A DNA stretch of 64,000 bases. Origin: Candidatus Francisella endociliophora (GTDB lineage Bacteria > Pseudomonadota > Gammaproteobacteria > Francisellales > Francisellaceae). Shown piece by piece: positions 1-8,925 of this stretch; within the stretch, counting starts at the first letter, position 1, and each line of letters starts with the position of its first letter. Location: contig NZ_CP009574.1 of assembly GCF_000764555.1 (NCBI RefSeq), forward strand, positions 992,001 through 1,056,000. Direction: 5' to 3'. A program made the translations under genes and the position numbers. The notes under the pieces were generated by a model. That model was not told the DNA's origin. It saw only the letters and a program-made list of their open reading frames with translations, and did no database searches.

Positions 1-182
1 TCTTCTAAGGCTTGAGTATAATTTTTAAAAGCCTTAACAATAGGCTCAAGCTGTGAATATTCTCTAGATAAATCTCTAAATTTATTCTGATCAGAAATAA
101 TATCTGCATCACTTAGTAAAGCACTAACTTCTTCGTGCCTCTCTATCAAACTTTGTAATTTCGCTTTAATAGAATCTTTCAT
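1..182 (-). CDS. prfA: Peptide chain release factor 1, N-terminal part only
   Basis: Reading the minus strand from the ATG at 182-180 gives a protein starting [19 protein letters not shown], the typical charged helical start of class I release factor RF1, which ends translation at UAA and UAG codons. About 60 codons are visible and the gene runs off the left edge, so the GGQ and PxT motifs cannot be checked. The start codon directly abuts the hemA stop codon (185-183), which is the usual hemA-prfA arrangement and implies one transcript with translational coupling. Confidence 0.9.
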   Translation of the reverse strand, partial: MKDSIKAKLQSLIERHEEVSALLSDADIISDQNKFRDLSREYSQLEPIVKAFKNYTQALE

Positions 183-1427
183 TTATTTTTCCACATTTAA
201 ACCAAACATACGTTTCATACATACAAGACAATCATCTCTACCTTGCTTAGATGCTTCCTTCATTCCCACAACAGGATAATGAAGAACCTTTTTCTTAATT
301 TCATAGGCAAATCTTCTCATGATATCTTCAGCATCTTTGCCATTTCTAATTTTAGATAGACTTTTTTCTAAGGATAAATCCACAAGGCCATCAGCTTTTT
401 CAAAAAGTTCTTTAATAGCACTATTTGAAATAATAGACTTTTCTTTCTCTAAATACTCTTCTAAAGATTTTACAATAATTTTTTGAGCTCTTGAGCTCTC
501 ATGCTTTCTTTTATCTTTATTATCTTCTATAACTGTATTTATATCATCAACACAATAATAAATATTTTGTTCTAAATCTCCCAACTTGGGATCTAAGGCC
601 TGGGGTATTGATATATCAATAAATATTCTAGGTTTAGTTCCAACATCTTGTGCTGAAACAATATAGCTTTTGACATTTATTGCAGCAATTACAATATCAG
701 CTTTTTTGAGTAGCTCATCTAAATTTTCTAAATTGTGAGCACTTGCATTTTTAAAAGCAGATGTTATTTTCTCTGCTTTTTCAATTGTTCTATTAGCAAG
801 CATAATCTCTTTAGGTGCAAGGGCTGTAACATGCCTAAACAACAACTCTCCTGTTTGTCCTGCACCTAATATAAGTACATTTTTTGTTGAAATATTATCA
901 AGCTGTTTTTTTGCCAAAGAAATTGCTGAAAAAGCAACCGATACAGGACAATGACCTATTCTTGTTTCACTACGAACCTTTTTTGCTGTAGCAAAAACTT
1001 TTTGAAATACTCTATCTAGCTCTTTACCAATAGCATGATTATTTTTACTATGGGTATATGACTCTTTTACTTGTCCAAGTATTTGTGGTTCACCTAAAAC
1101 CATTGATTCAAGACCACAAGCAAGCTTCATAAGATGCATGATAACTTCTGTACCCTGTCTTAACTTGAAATAATCTTTTATCTTATACTTAGGATTTCTA
1201 ACATAACTCTGCCACCATGCTAAAGCGTCATCTACCACTTTCAGATCTGATATCTCTAAATAAATTTCAGTACGATTACAGGTAGATAAAATTACCGCAT
1301 GAGAGACATTCTCTATAGCAAGTATTGATTTATATAGCATAGGCACATCCAACCCTGATAGCGCAAACTCGCTACGAGCTTCTATAGGTGACTTTTTATA
1401 ATCAATTGCTAAAGATATTAATGCCAT
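183..1427 (-). CDS. hemA: Glutamyl-tRNA reductase
   Basis: This enzyme reduces glutamyl-tRNA(Glu) to glutamate-1-semialdehyde with NADPH, the first committed step of C5-pathway heme synthesis in the cytosol. The 414-residue length is normal. The catalytic cysteine sits in the STCNRTE motif (Cys50), the Rossmann signature LILGAGQTGE lies near residue 187, and the alpha-helical dimerisation domain forms the C terminus. It is followed without a gap by prfA. The 107 bp upstream separate it from the pilin cluster; a clear sigma-70 promoter is not obvious there. Assignment is secure from motif content and from the prfA neighbour. Confidence 0.97.
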   Translation of the reverse strand: MALISLAIDYKKSPIEARSEFALSGLDVPMLYKSILAIENVSHAVILSTCNRTEIYLEISDLKVVDDALAWWQSYVRNPKYKIKDYFKLRQGTEVIMHLMKLACGLESMVLGEPQILGQVKESYTHSKNNHAIGKELDRVFQKVFATAKKVRSETRIGHCPVSVAFSAISLAKKQLDNISTKNVLILGAGQTGELLFRHVTALAPKEIMLANRTIEKAEKITSAFKNASAHNLENLDELLKKADIVIAAINVKSYIVSAQDVGTKPRIFIDISIPQALDPKLGDLEQNIYYCVDDINTVIEDNKDKRKHESSRAQKIIVKSLEEYLEKEKSIISNSAIKELFEKADGLVDLSLEKSLSKIRNGKDAEDIMRRFAYEIKKKVLHYPVVGMKEASKQGRDDCLVCMKRMFGLNVEK

Positions 1428-1534
1428 ATTTTTTAAATAGTAATAGTCAAGGTACTTTTAGAAAAACAGTTACCTAGTTTATCATAGAATATGACAACAT
1501 TAAATATAGACCATTCACAAAAACCATAATACAA

Positions 1535-2617
1535 CTAAAGCTCTTTCTCGCTTATTATACCTAAACGAATCTCATTTAGTCTGTCTATCGCTTCACAATT
1601 ACCATTTTCTTCGCACTTATAATCAATATATAATTTTTCAGGCTTACAATCAGAGGTTTCTAAACAAAAAAGTTCATCTTTAAAAGTATATATAAGACCA
1701 GAAAGGTCTCTTTTAAACTGATAAGCATTAATTTCTTTAGTTTGTTCAGGATCTTGTTGACCCTGATCTTCCTCAGGTAAACTTACTGTATAATAAAATG
1801 GCCAGCTATTAAACCAATATGATATGTTTATTTTAAGCGTACTACCATCAACAATCTTATACCCTTCATCCTGAGGCCACCATTTATATATATTTATCAC
1901 AACCTTTTTTCGAGTATCTGAAACTTGTTCAACTGTATATCTAGCATCTGCACTATGTGAACCTGATACCCATATATTTGTTATTGAGTTAACAATTGCT
2001 TCATCATTATCATTTTTCTTAGAATCAATATATAGAACTATAGCATTCTCATCAACCAACTCTTGGTTATTACATTTTAGTTCTAATCTTGTATTAGCAT
2101 CACTATTGCTAAAGTCTGATTTATTATTATTGATTATCGTGCAGGGATTAGTCGACTGTTGAGAAGTTGAGTTTAGGTTTATCCCTCCCCACTCTATATC
2201 ATAGTGTTTCTCATTTTTATCTGTTATATCGAACTTTAATGTTATCTTCTTATTCGCCTCTGCAATATAAGGATTATTTTGTGTCCAAGTTTTGTAAAAA
2301 TTTGCCTCGACATTAAATCCATTTTCATTAGTAATATCATAGTTAGCATATGCTTTGTCAATCCAAACATTACTAATTCCTATAATTTCATTTTTAGTTT
2401 TATGATTAGCTTTAATCTTAAAACTCAACTTATTATCAATCAGAGAAGTATCTTTATTACATTTAAAAACGATCTCTCCTGTAACCCCAGATTTTGCTTT
2501 TACCAAATCACACTTAGCATATCCAAAACTTGTGGTCATAATACAAACAGCAAACAGCAAAAATATTCTCAAAAATGCCAACCTTATTTTTCTATTCACA
2601 CACATAAACTTCACCAC
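1535..2617 (-). CDS. Secreted protein with two tandem Trp-rich domains, end of minor pilin cluster
   Basis: I do not recognise a named family. The protein has an N-terminal signal peptide (hydrophobic FLRIFLLFAVCIMTTSF, probable cleavage after YAK or nearby). Two related domains follow: residues about 36-145 and 155-272. Each begins with a Cys, contains a KCN motif, an I-x-N-(V/I)-W-(I/V) strand, then a W-rich segment (YKTWTQNNPYI and YKWWPQDEGYKI) followed by an IxxxxxK(I)xL-type strand. This pattern recalls carbohydrate-binding modules of the CBM2 type, but that is inference. An acidic Gln/Pro linker (about 276-290) leads to a Cys-containing tail. The start is GTG at 2617 (GAGGG seven bases upstream) or ATG at 2605; both keep the signal peptide. 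It starts 3 bp after the PilX-like gene, so it is almost certainly co-transcribed with the pilins. Confidence 0.7.
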   Translation of the reverse strand: MVKFMCVNRKIRLAFLRIFLLFAVCIMTTSFGYAKCDLVKAKSGVTGEIVFKCNKDTSLIDNKLSFKIKANHKTKNEIIGISNVWIDKAYANYDITNENGFNVEANFYKTWTQNNPYIAEANKKITLKFDITDKNEKHYDIEWGGINLNSTSQQSTNPCTIINNNKSDFSNSDANTRLELKCNNQELVDENAIVLYIDSKKNDNDEAIVNSITNIWVSGSHSADARYTVEQVSDTRKKVVINIYKWWPQDEGYKIVDGSTLKINISYWFNSWPFYYTVSLPEEDQGQQDPEQTKEINAYQFKRDLSGLIYTFKDELFCLETSDCKPEKLYIDYKCEENGNCEAIDRLNEIRLGIISEKEL

Positions 2618-2620
2618 TCA

Positions 2621-4084
2621 TCAACCCTCATCATTTTGTTGGTTATGATTAATCAGATATTCACTAACATTAATTCTATTAATGATCTCATTTGCAAAAT
2701 TTATTACATAAATACTTTTATCTGTAATAGCATATTTCACACCATCTTTAACAATAATTTTTTCAAGGTTTTCATTATTAAATAGCTCTACTCTTTGACC
2801 AGAAATAACTTTTGAGCTTAAAGTATAGCTATATTGGTTATAACCGTTACTATCATATGTTATAACATAAAAGCTTCCGTCTGCTTTTTTTACAAATATT
2901 GGTGGTTTCTCTGTTTTCAAATTAAGGCTTATTTCTTCTTTATCGCCATTAGAAATTTTCTTATCAGACAACTTACCCAAATCATATAATTTATCCCCAG
3001 CTAATATAAAAACATCACTAGTACCTAAGTTCATATTAGAGTCTAAGGGAGTTATATGAAATTCAGCAGGAGTAATTTGACCGATATCATTAATTTCTCC
3101 CATATATTCAGCTTCATAGCGACTTTTTCTAGTTTCATAAAAGACATCATAAAGCCTTACATCAACTCTATTTTCATTTTGTTCTTCACCTGTAGCTAGT
3201 AAAAGTCTAGGGAGTTGTTGAGAACTATTGAAATACCATTTAGCCATAGCAACATCTACTAAACTATTTTCATTATGAATCGTTTTAAAATCTGATAGAT
3301 TAACTATTATTTGATTTAAAGTGCTGCTTTCTTCTAACGATTCTAATTTAGTTGAAGATATTAGCAAATGATCTTGATCATAAATTGCTAGCATTATCTC
3401 CCAATGTCCTTTAATAAGATTCCAACCTATAGAAACGTTATAATTTTCATCTAACTTATAGCTTTTAAGATCTATCGTCTGAGATTCATTCCCAATATTT
3501 ACCACTAACATATCTTGTTCTTTTTCAAGATATCCAACATTACCATTAAAGCTATCTATAATTCTCCCATTACTATCCAAAAGATTTTCTTTTTGGTCTT
3601 CCGTAAATGATTTTATATTTAAATATGGTATATTTAGAGGAATTAACTTCTCTGAATATTGTTCCAAAGCATAATCAGGAAGTTTATTAATGGACACCGT
3701 TTCTGCACTCAATCTCACATCTTTATGATAAATTTCATGTTTAATTTGATAATTAATCACATGTGGTTCGGCATTATATAATTCTGAATTTGTATTAAAA
3801 GTATAAAATAATGGATCGACCGTTATTATATTATTAATAAATTTATAGTCTCCAACAATCTGTGTACCAATAGTATAGTCAGAATCAGGAATATTATCTG
3901 GAATATCATCAACATTATCTTGGTTAATCTGCTCATAATTATCATCCTTTAACAAAACTCTAATAGTTCCTAAATCTCTATGAAAATTATACGCTAAAGC
4001 AGATACTGTAATTAGAATAACAAAAGAAATAATCAATACAATTGGTAGCGATGATCCTCTTATCTTTCTAGACTTAATTTTCAT
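2621..4084 (-). CDS. PilX-like minor pilin with a large beta-rich C-terminal body
   Basis: The N terminus has a basic leader, RGSSLPIV and a single hydrophobic helix (about residues 9-30), as in PilX/GspK-like minor pilins processed by prepilin peptidase; the usual Glu at mature position 5 is absent, as in some members of those families. At 487 residues it is far longer than an ordinary PilX. The remaining ~450 residues are rich in predicted short beta strands with repeated patterns such as LLLATGEEQ, VFILAGDKLYDLG, FYVITYDSNGY and YAITDKSIYVINF, suggestive of propeller-like blades. That fold is inference. It lies 15 bp after the PilW-like gene and 3 bp before the secreted duplicated-domain protein, in a row of minor pilin genes. 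It may carry the tip function that PilY1 provides elsewhere. Confidence 0.7.
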   Translation of the reverse strand: MKIKSRKIRGSSLPIVLIISFVILITVSALAYNFHRDLGTIRVLLKDDNYEQINQDNVDDIPDNIPDSDYTIGTQIVGDYKFINNIITVDPLFYTFNTNSELYNAEPHVINYQIKHEIYHKDVRLSAETVSINKLPDYALEQYSEKLIPLNIPYLNIKSFTEDQKENLLDSNGRIIDSFNGNVGYLEKEQDMLVVNIGNESQTIDLKSYKLDENYNVSIGWNLIKGHWEIMLAIYDQDHLLISSTKLESLEESSTLNQIIVNLSDFKTIHNENSLVDVAMAKWYFNSSQQLPRLLLATGEEQNENRVDVRLYDVFYETRKSRYEAEYMGEINDIGQITPAEFHITPLDSNMNLGTSDVFILAGDKLYDLGKLSDKKISNGDKEEISLNLKTEKPPIFVKKADGSFYVITYDSNGYNQYSYTLSSKVISGQRVELFNNENLEKIIVKDGVKYAITDKSIYVINFANEIINRINVSEYLINHNQQNDEG

Positions 4085-4099
4085 ATTCTTTCCTACAGA

Positions 4100-4999
4100 T
4101 CACAACAATATTGTTTTTTTATATTCTTTCATATCAACCTTAAACCTTACTTGAATAGCTGGAGAACCAAGCTGCTCTATATCAATATCTGAGTCAATAT
4201 GCGTCCAATTAACTTCTTGTTCATTAACTGTTGCATAATAAACTTCTAAATCACTAACTCTGTCAAATAACTTATAAGATTCAGATACAACCCCATCATT
4301 AACATTCAAATATAAAGCATATATAGGATCTCCTCCTTCAATGTTGTCAGTGCTTCCTATATAGTATGTATGTACTTGAAACTTGCCAATATAATCTCCT
4401 GCTCCAAAGTAATTAGATGGCGTCTGCTCAATCTCAATTTGATTAGAGTCTATATTTATAGTTTTAGCTTTTACTAAATTAACTCCGCTATCATTACAAA
4501 CAGCTATGTAATCACCACCTGTTACACCATCAATAGAATCAGCATATATTGTGGTATTAGCAATATCTTGTGATAATAAAGATTCATAAGTTTGTGTTTT
4601 AACCATGATATAGTCAGTATTAGCTTGATAATTCTCACTTTGACCACTTAGTGCTCCTAGAAAAGATACATTACCTATCCTTACACTTGAGCCATCTAAT
4701 AAAAAACTATTTGAACTAATAATATCTCCCGTTCTATCAATATAATTTGTAATTGTAAAACCATGTCCACAAGATAAACCTGCTGTTCTAATAGCCTTTA
4801 AAATGATTTTCTTTATATTTAACTGTGTAATATTTGATACATTTTTATTTGCTGCTACACTGTAGTTTTCTTTAGCTGATGCATAAATAGTTATGCTAAC
4901 TCCAATTGCTATAATCGAAATTGTTGAAGCTATAAGCAATTCGACTAGAGTTAATCCCAATCTTTTTCTTACATTTTGTAATCCATTAGAAAATCTCAT
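4100..4999 (-). CDS. PilW-like minor pilin (type IV prepilin)
   Basis: A class III prepilin signal is clear: a short basic leader ending RKRLG, then LTLVELLIAST with the conserved Glu at mature position 5, followed by a hydrophobic helix of about 25 residues. The 299-residue length and the long beta-rich C-terminal part fit PilW, a minor pilin that helps start pilus assembly in the inner membrane. Neighbours on the same strand are a PilV-like prepilin upstream and a PilX-like protein downstream, matching the order of minor pilin operons in other gammaproteobacteria. Two cysteines (near GLSCGHG and YIAVCNDSG) could form a disulfide. Family call is firm, the exact PilW name less so. Confidence 0.8.
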   Translation of the reverse strand: MRFSNGLQNVRKRLGLTLVELLIASTISIIAIGVSITIYASAKENYSVAANKNVSNITQLNIKKIILKAIRTAGLSCGHGFTITNYIDRTGDIISSNSFLLDGSSVRIGNVSFLGALSGQSENYQANTDYIMVKTQTYESLLSQDIANTTIYADSIDGVTGGDYIAVCNDSGVNLVKAKTINIDSNQIEIEQTPSNYFGAGDYIGKFQVHTYYIGSTDNIEGGDPIYALYLNVNDGVVSESYKLFDRVSDLEVYYATVNEQEVNWTHIDSDIDIEQLGSPAIQVRFKVDMKEYKKTILL

Positions 5000-5114
5000 A
5001 AATATATCTTTATATTTCTTAATGAAAGTAAAGCTTTACTCTCTTTTGATTTTTTTAGCAAAATAGATTATAGGAAATTAAGAAATAGAAGTCTGTTTCA
5101 GAAATGTATCACTG

Positions 5115-5132
5115 TGTAACATTTTTGTTACA
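5115..5132. promoter_or_regulatory. Inverted repeat between pilV-like and pilW-like genes
   Basis: The arms TGTAACA and TGTTACA are perfect complements separated by TTTT. It lies in the 152-bp spacer after the pilV-like stop codon and 116 bp before the pilW-like start. There is no T-run, so it is not a canonical terminator; it could be an operator or an mRNA hairpin that uncouples the two genes. Confidence 0.4.
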
Positions 5133-5151
5133 TTGAATTATTTAAAACGAA

Positions 5152-5502
5152 TTATGTATATTTAGCGACATCTTTAGATACTGTCATACCTCCGTTACTT
5201 GAGTCATTAATTGTAAATCTAATAAGCTCTGGATCACTCAATTGTTGTTCAGAAAAAGTTATCGTTCCTGAACTAGTGTTATCAAAGACTCCTGTTAATC
5301 TATAATTATCAATTCTATCATTTAGCTGATCATAAAGATTTACCTTATCATCAACGACACTTGATGACAGAATTGCAGAATTAAAAACCAAAAACATAGA
5401 AAATAATATAAATAACATTATTGCAACAGATATAAGCGCTTCTATCAACGAGACACCCTTGCAATAAGAATACTTTTTCAAATTAGATTTATTTATATTC
5501 AT
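5152..5502 (-). CDS. PilV-like minor pilin (type IV prepilin)
   Basis: Small prepilin of 116 residues. The leader ends YSYCKG and is followed by VSLIEALISVAIML, i.e. a prepilin peptidase site with Glu at mature position 5 and a hydrophobic assembly helix. I start it at the ATG at 5502 because GAGGG stands a few bases upstream; a longer open frame reaches 5550 but has no leader character. It is the first gene of the minor pilin cluster and is divergent from the yfgM-like gene. The soluble part is short (about 80 residues), so it may be a reduced PilV or FimT-like subunit. Confidence 0.78.
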   Translation of the reverse strand: MNINKSNLKKYSYCKGVSLIEALISVAIMLFILFSMFLVFNSAILSSSVVDDKVNLYDQLNDRIDNYRLTGVFDNTSSGTITFSEQQLSDPELIRFTINDSSNGGMTVSKDVAKYT

Positions 5503-5645
5503 AATAACCCTCACCACCTCAATCTTAGCCTTTTTTTTGTAGTTGAGCAAATGCTAAAGCCTAAACTATCTAACATCAGCGTCGGATTTATGATAAGATG
5601 ATGACAGTTTAATACAAATTAGATTTCACAAATAAGTATCAAAAT

Positions 5646-6290
5646 ATGAATATCAAGAACTTATCAAAAAAGCAAAACCAAGCTTTATATACTATTGTAG
5701 GAATTATTGCTGTTGCAATAATATGCGCCATAATTTTACAATTTTATAAGTCAAATGATAATAAGCAAATGCTTGAAGCTTCTACAGCTTATCAAAAAGC
5801 TCTTATTGCTAGTGAAAACACAAAATCATCACTTGAAACAAAAGCTGCAAAATTTCAAACAGTAGTTGATAATTATCCAAATACTAGTTTTGGTATTTTT
5901 GCTAGCTGGCAATTAGCTGATTTATATGTAATACCTACTAAGCTAGATACTACAAACTTTAAAATGAATATTGGCAATATGCCAAAAGCCATATATGCTC
6001 TACAGCAAAGTATCGAAGCTAACCCTAATGATAGCTTAACAAATATAACTAAAACAAGATTAGCTAAGCTTTATATTGCTTCTAAAGAGCCAGAAAAAGC
6101 AATCAAAACATTACAAAGTATAAAATTATTAGAAAATAGTGCTTACCCTTTATCTCTACTTGGCCAAGCTTATAGTGAAAAAGGAGACAAAACAAAAGCT
6201 ATACAAACATGGCAAAGAGCATTACAAGATCCTAGTAGCTCTCCAGAATTTAAACAAATAATTACTCAACAGATAAACAATCCTAACTAA
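5646..6290 (+). CDS. YfgM-like membrane-anchored TPR protein
   Basis: The 214-residue protein has an N-terminal cytosolic stretch, one membrane helix (about residues 15-34, ALYTIVGIIAVAIICAIIL) and a periplasmic part with tetratricopeptide-like helices (for example residues 150-205, with YPLSLLGQAYSEKGDKTKAI). This is the architecture of YfgM/tetratricopeptide_21 proteins, ancillary partners of the SecYEG translocon and periplasmic chaperones. In E. coli yfgM directly precedes bamB, as here with 2 bp between the genes, which strongly supports the call. It is divergent from the minor pilin cluster, with a 143-bp region in between. Confidence 0.82.
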   Translation: MNIKNLSKKQNQALYTIVGIIAVAIICAIILQFYKSNDNKQMLEASTAYQKALIASENTKSSLETKAAKFQTVVDNYPNTSFGIFASWQLADLYVIPTKLDTTNFKMNIGNMPKAIYALQQSIEANPNDSLTNITKTRLAKLYIASKEPEKAIKTLQSIKLLENSAYPLSLLGQAYSEKGDKTKAIQTWQRALQDPSSSPEFKQIITQQINNPN

Positions 6291-6292
6291 TC

Positions 6293-7657
6293 ATGAAAAA
6301 GTTATATTTTATTGCAGCACCTCTACTATTATCTTTGCTAGTAGCTAGTTGCTCTAAAAGTAATGTTCCTCCACCTACCCCCCTAGATATAAAGCCTCCT
6401 AAAGAAACTCATGTAAAAGTTAAATGGAAAAGAAAAACTGGTAACGGTAATGGTGGATTAGCTAATTATAATGTTGCCCCTGCTTACGCTGATGATATGG
6501 TTCTTATACCAAATCAAAACGGTATGGCTTATGGTTTAGCTATTACAAATGGTAAAATAGTTTGGAGAAATGACACGGGTACAAGCCTATCATCTGAGCC
6601 TAACACTATAGCAAATGCTGTAATATTTGGCTCAATAAAAGGTGTACTTACTGCGATAGATATAAAAGATGGTAACACTTTATGGAGAACAGATGCTCCA
6701 AGCAGTATTTTCTCTCAACCAACCATATACAGCAACCACATATATACCCATACTCATGACGGATCTGTAGCATCTTTTGACGCTAGAAATGGTTCAAAAA
6801 AGTGGAGTGCTTCTAATAATATTCCAGAAATCACATTACCTAGTAACTCTTCGCCAATTGTTCTAAATGATACTGTGATGATTGGTAATGCTTTTGGTAC
6901 AGTCCTAGGCTTTACCTTAAAAGATGGTGATAGAACAATAAATATTCCTATAGCTATAGCTCACGGATCCTCCCCAGCTGACAAGATGGTTGATATAACA
7001 GCCAATCCAATGTTATATGGTAATTACCTTATATTTGCAGCATATCAGGGAGCTATAGTTACCCTAGATAGAGATAGCGGTAAAATGCTTTGGGCAAAAA
7101 AAGCATCTATCATAAACAATATGGCCATAAATAATGGCATAATATTTACAACTCAAGATAATAGCGAATTAAAAGCTTACGACATCCAAAATGGCGATAC
7201 CGCTTGGACACAAGATACTCTTAAATGGCGCAAAATCACAGCTCCTATTTATTATAAAGGCATGATAGTTGTAGCTGATTATCAAGGATATTTACACTTT
7301 TTTAACTCACTAAATGGCGAGTATCTTGGAAGATACAAACTCACACCTAAAAGCAAAATATTTGACTATGGAATATCAGGTCAACTAATACCTACAGAAA
7401 AGGGCATTCTCGTTGAAGCAGACAATGGTACAGCATACTTAGTTGATGCATATAGTGACAAGGTTGTATATGATAGTGTACTAAGTGATTATGAAGTTGA
7501 TAAAGGTAGTAATGTAGATAAAATCTATCCTTTACCTCAGGAGAATCCTAAGTCACCTGAAGAAAAACCTGATAAGGATAGCAAAAAAGATTCGGCTTCA
7601 AAAGGCTTAAATGTTAACGTAATAATAGGCGATTTTAGTAAAGGTAAACCTAAATAA
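6293..7657 (+). CDS. bamB: Outer membrane protein assembly factor BamB (lipoprotein)
   Basis: BamB is the beta-propeller lipoprotein of the BAM complex that folds beta-barrel proteins into the outer membrane. The N terminus is a lipoprotein signal with lipobox LVASC (lipid-modified Cys20). The body holds PQQ-type propeller repeats, visible as recurring G-x-(I/T)-x-W motifs such as NGKIVWRNDTG, DGNTLWRTDAP and NGDTAWTQDTL. The last ~50 residues are a charged Lys/Asp/Pro-rich tail not usual in BamB. It follows the yfgM-like gene and its stop codon overlaps the start of the MFS gene by one base (TAATG), indicating coupled translation. Confidence 0.93.
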   Translation: MKKLYFIAAPLLLSLLVASCSKSNVPPPTPLDIKPPKETHVKVKWKRKTGNGNGGLANYNVAPAYADDMVLIPNQNGMAYGLAITNGKIVWRNDTGTSLSSEPNTIANAVIFGSIKGVLTAIDIKDGNTLWRTDAPSSIFSQPTIYSNHIYTHTHDGSVASFDARNGSKKWSASNNIPEITLPSNSSPIVLNDTVMIGNAFGTVLGFTLKDGDRTINIPIAIAHGSSPADKMVDITANPMLYGNYLIFAAYQGAIVTLDRDSGKMLWAKKASIINNMAINNGIIFTTQDNSELKAYDIQNGDTAWTQDTLKWRKITAPIYYKGMIVVADYQGYLHFFNSLNGEYLGRYKLTPKSKIFDYGISGQLIPTEKGILVEADNGTAYLVDAYSDKVVYDSVLSDYEVDKGSNVDKIYPLPQENPKSPEEKPDKDSKKDSASKGLNVNVIIGDFSKGKPK

Positions 7658-8850
7658 TGTATAAAGGCATAAGACCCTCTCTATTTATTTTGTTGTTAAT
7701 GGTTTCTTTAGGACCATTTGGCGACACAATATATGCCCCAGCATTACCAGAGCTCAAAAAGCTACTTGGTACAGACTATCCACATGTCCAGCTTACAATA
7801 ACCTCTTACTTACTTGGCTATTCTATTAGTCAAATATTATATGGCCCATTCTCAGATAGATTTGGGCGTAAACCAATTATGTTAGTAGGATCATGCTTTT
7901 TTATTATCAGTTCAATAATCTGTTTAATAACTAATCATATCGATACTCTAATTTATGCTAGGCTTCTTCAAGGTTTTGGTGCCGCTGCTGGTGGAGTTAT
8001 CGCAACAGTTGCCGTCAAGGATGCATTTAAAGTCAATGAGCAAGGCTCTATATTTGCGATTATGAATATAGCCTTTGCTTTAGCTCCAGCATTCGGAGCT
8101 GTCCTTGGAGTTTTCTTAAGCCCTGCTTTGATATTTTGGGTACTATTAATAGCTGCAAGTTTATTATTTATAAAAGTAGCTTTATTTTTCCCAGAAACCA
8201 TTAGAGAAAAAAATTATGAAGCTCTAACTATTAGGTCGCTATTTAGAAATTACTTCTCTCTTTTTAAAGATCACCAGTTTTTCTTCGCAACTTTTGTCCT
8301 TGGTATAAATATCAGTGTAATATATGCATGCTTAGTAACTGCACCTGATATTTTTGTAAATATACTTAAGCTAGAAAAATCTAACTTCTTATACCTACTA
8401 ACAATTATGGTTACAGCCGTAGTTATAGGATCTTTGGTATGCTCAAAACTAAGCCGTATAGTCGCATATAAATACCTAATAAATTTTGGAATGATATGTA
8501 CTCTAATATCTGGAATACTTTGTGTCTATACATTTAAAAATCTCTCAGGATTAGAACTATCATTGGCTCTAACAGGTGTTTTATCTCTAACTTTTGTAGG
8601 AGTATCTTTTAGTGTTCCACTACTTACTCCAATTGCTTTAGAGAACTTCACCACCACAGCTGGAGCTGCCTCATCTATCATGGGCTTTATGCAAATGGGC
8701 ATTGCCTCAATCACAACAGCCATTATGAGCCAGATAGACTTAGGTAGTGAATTTACCCTTGCTTTTGCATTTGTGCTATTGCCACTTATTGGTTTAACTA
8801 TATTTTTACCTTATAGTTGTTATTTCTTGAAGAAGCCATCTACTCATTAG
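7657..8850 (+). CDS. MFS drug efflux transporter, Bcr/CflA family
   Basis: A 397-residue protein with twelve predicted membrane helices. The first half has the MFS signature GPFSDRFGRKP between helices 2 and 3, and the N-terminal DTIYAPALPEL segment is typical of the Bcr/CflA drug:H+ antiporter family in the inner membrane. The substrate cannot be told from sequence. Its start overlaps the bamB stop codon by one base, so it sits at the end of the yfgM-bamB transcript, where E. coli has der instead. No frameshift or truncation is seen. Confidence 0.85.
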   Translation: MYKGIRPSLFILLLMVSLGPFGDTIYAPALPELKKLLGTDYPHVQLTITSYLLGYSISQILYGPFSDRFGRKPIMLVGSCFFIISSIICLITNHIDTLIYARLLQGFGAAAGGVIATVAVKDAFKVNEQGSIFAIMNIAFALAPAFGAVLGVFLSPALIFWVLLIAASLLFIKVALFFPETIREKNYEALTIRSLFRNYFSLFKDHQFFFATFVLGINISVIYACLVTAPDIFVNILKLEKSNFLYLLTIMVTAVVIGSLVCSKLSRIVAYKYLINFGMICTLISGILCVYTFKNLSGLELSLALTGVLSLTFVGVSFSVPLLTPIALENFTTTAGAASSIMGFMQMGIASITTAIMSQIDLGSEFTLAFAFVLLPLIGLTIFLPYSCYFLKKPSTH

Positions 8851-8925
8851 CTATATTTTCATATAAATACAATTCTATGATAAAATTTATACCAATATAT
8901 TATTCAAATATCCTTGTTGCTATAT

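Noticed and set aside
2279-2785. A 168-codon plus-strand frame across the end of the pilin cluster
   Set aside because: Its translation is Ile/Asn/Phe-rich noise and it overlaps two better supported minus-strand genes.
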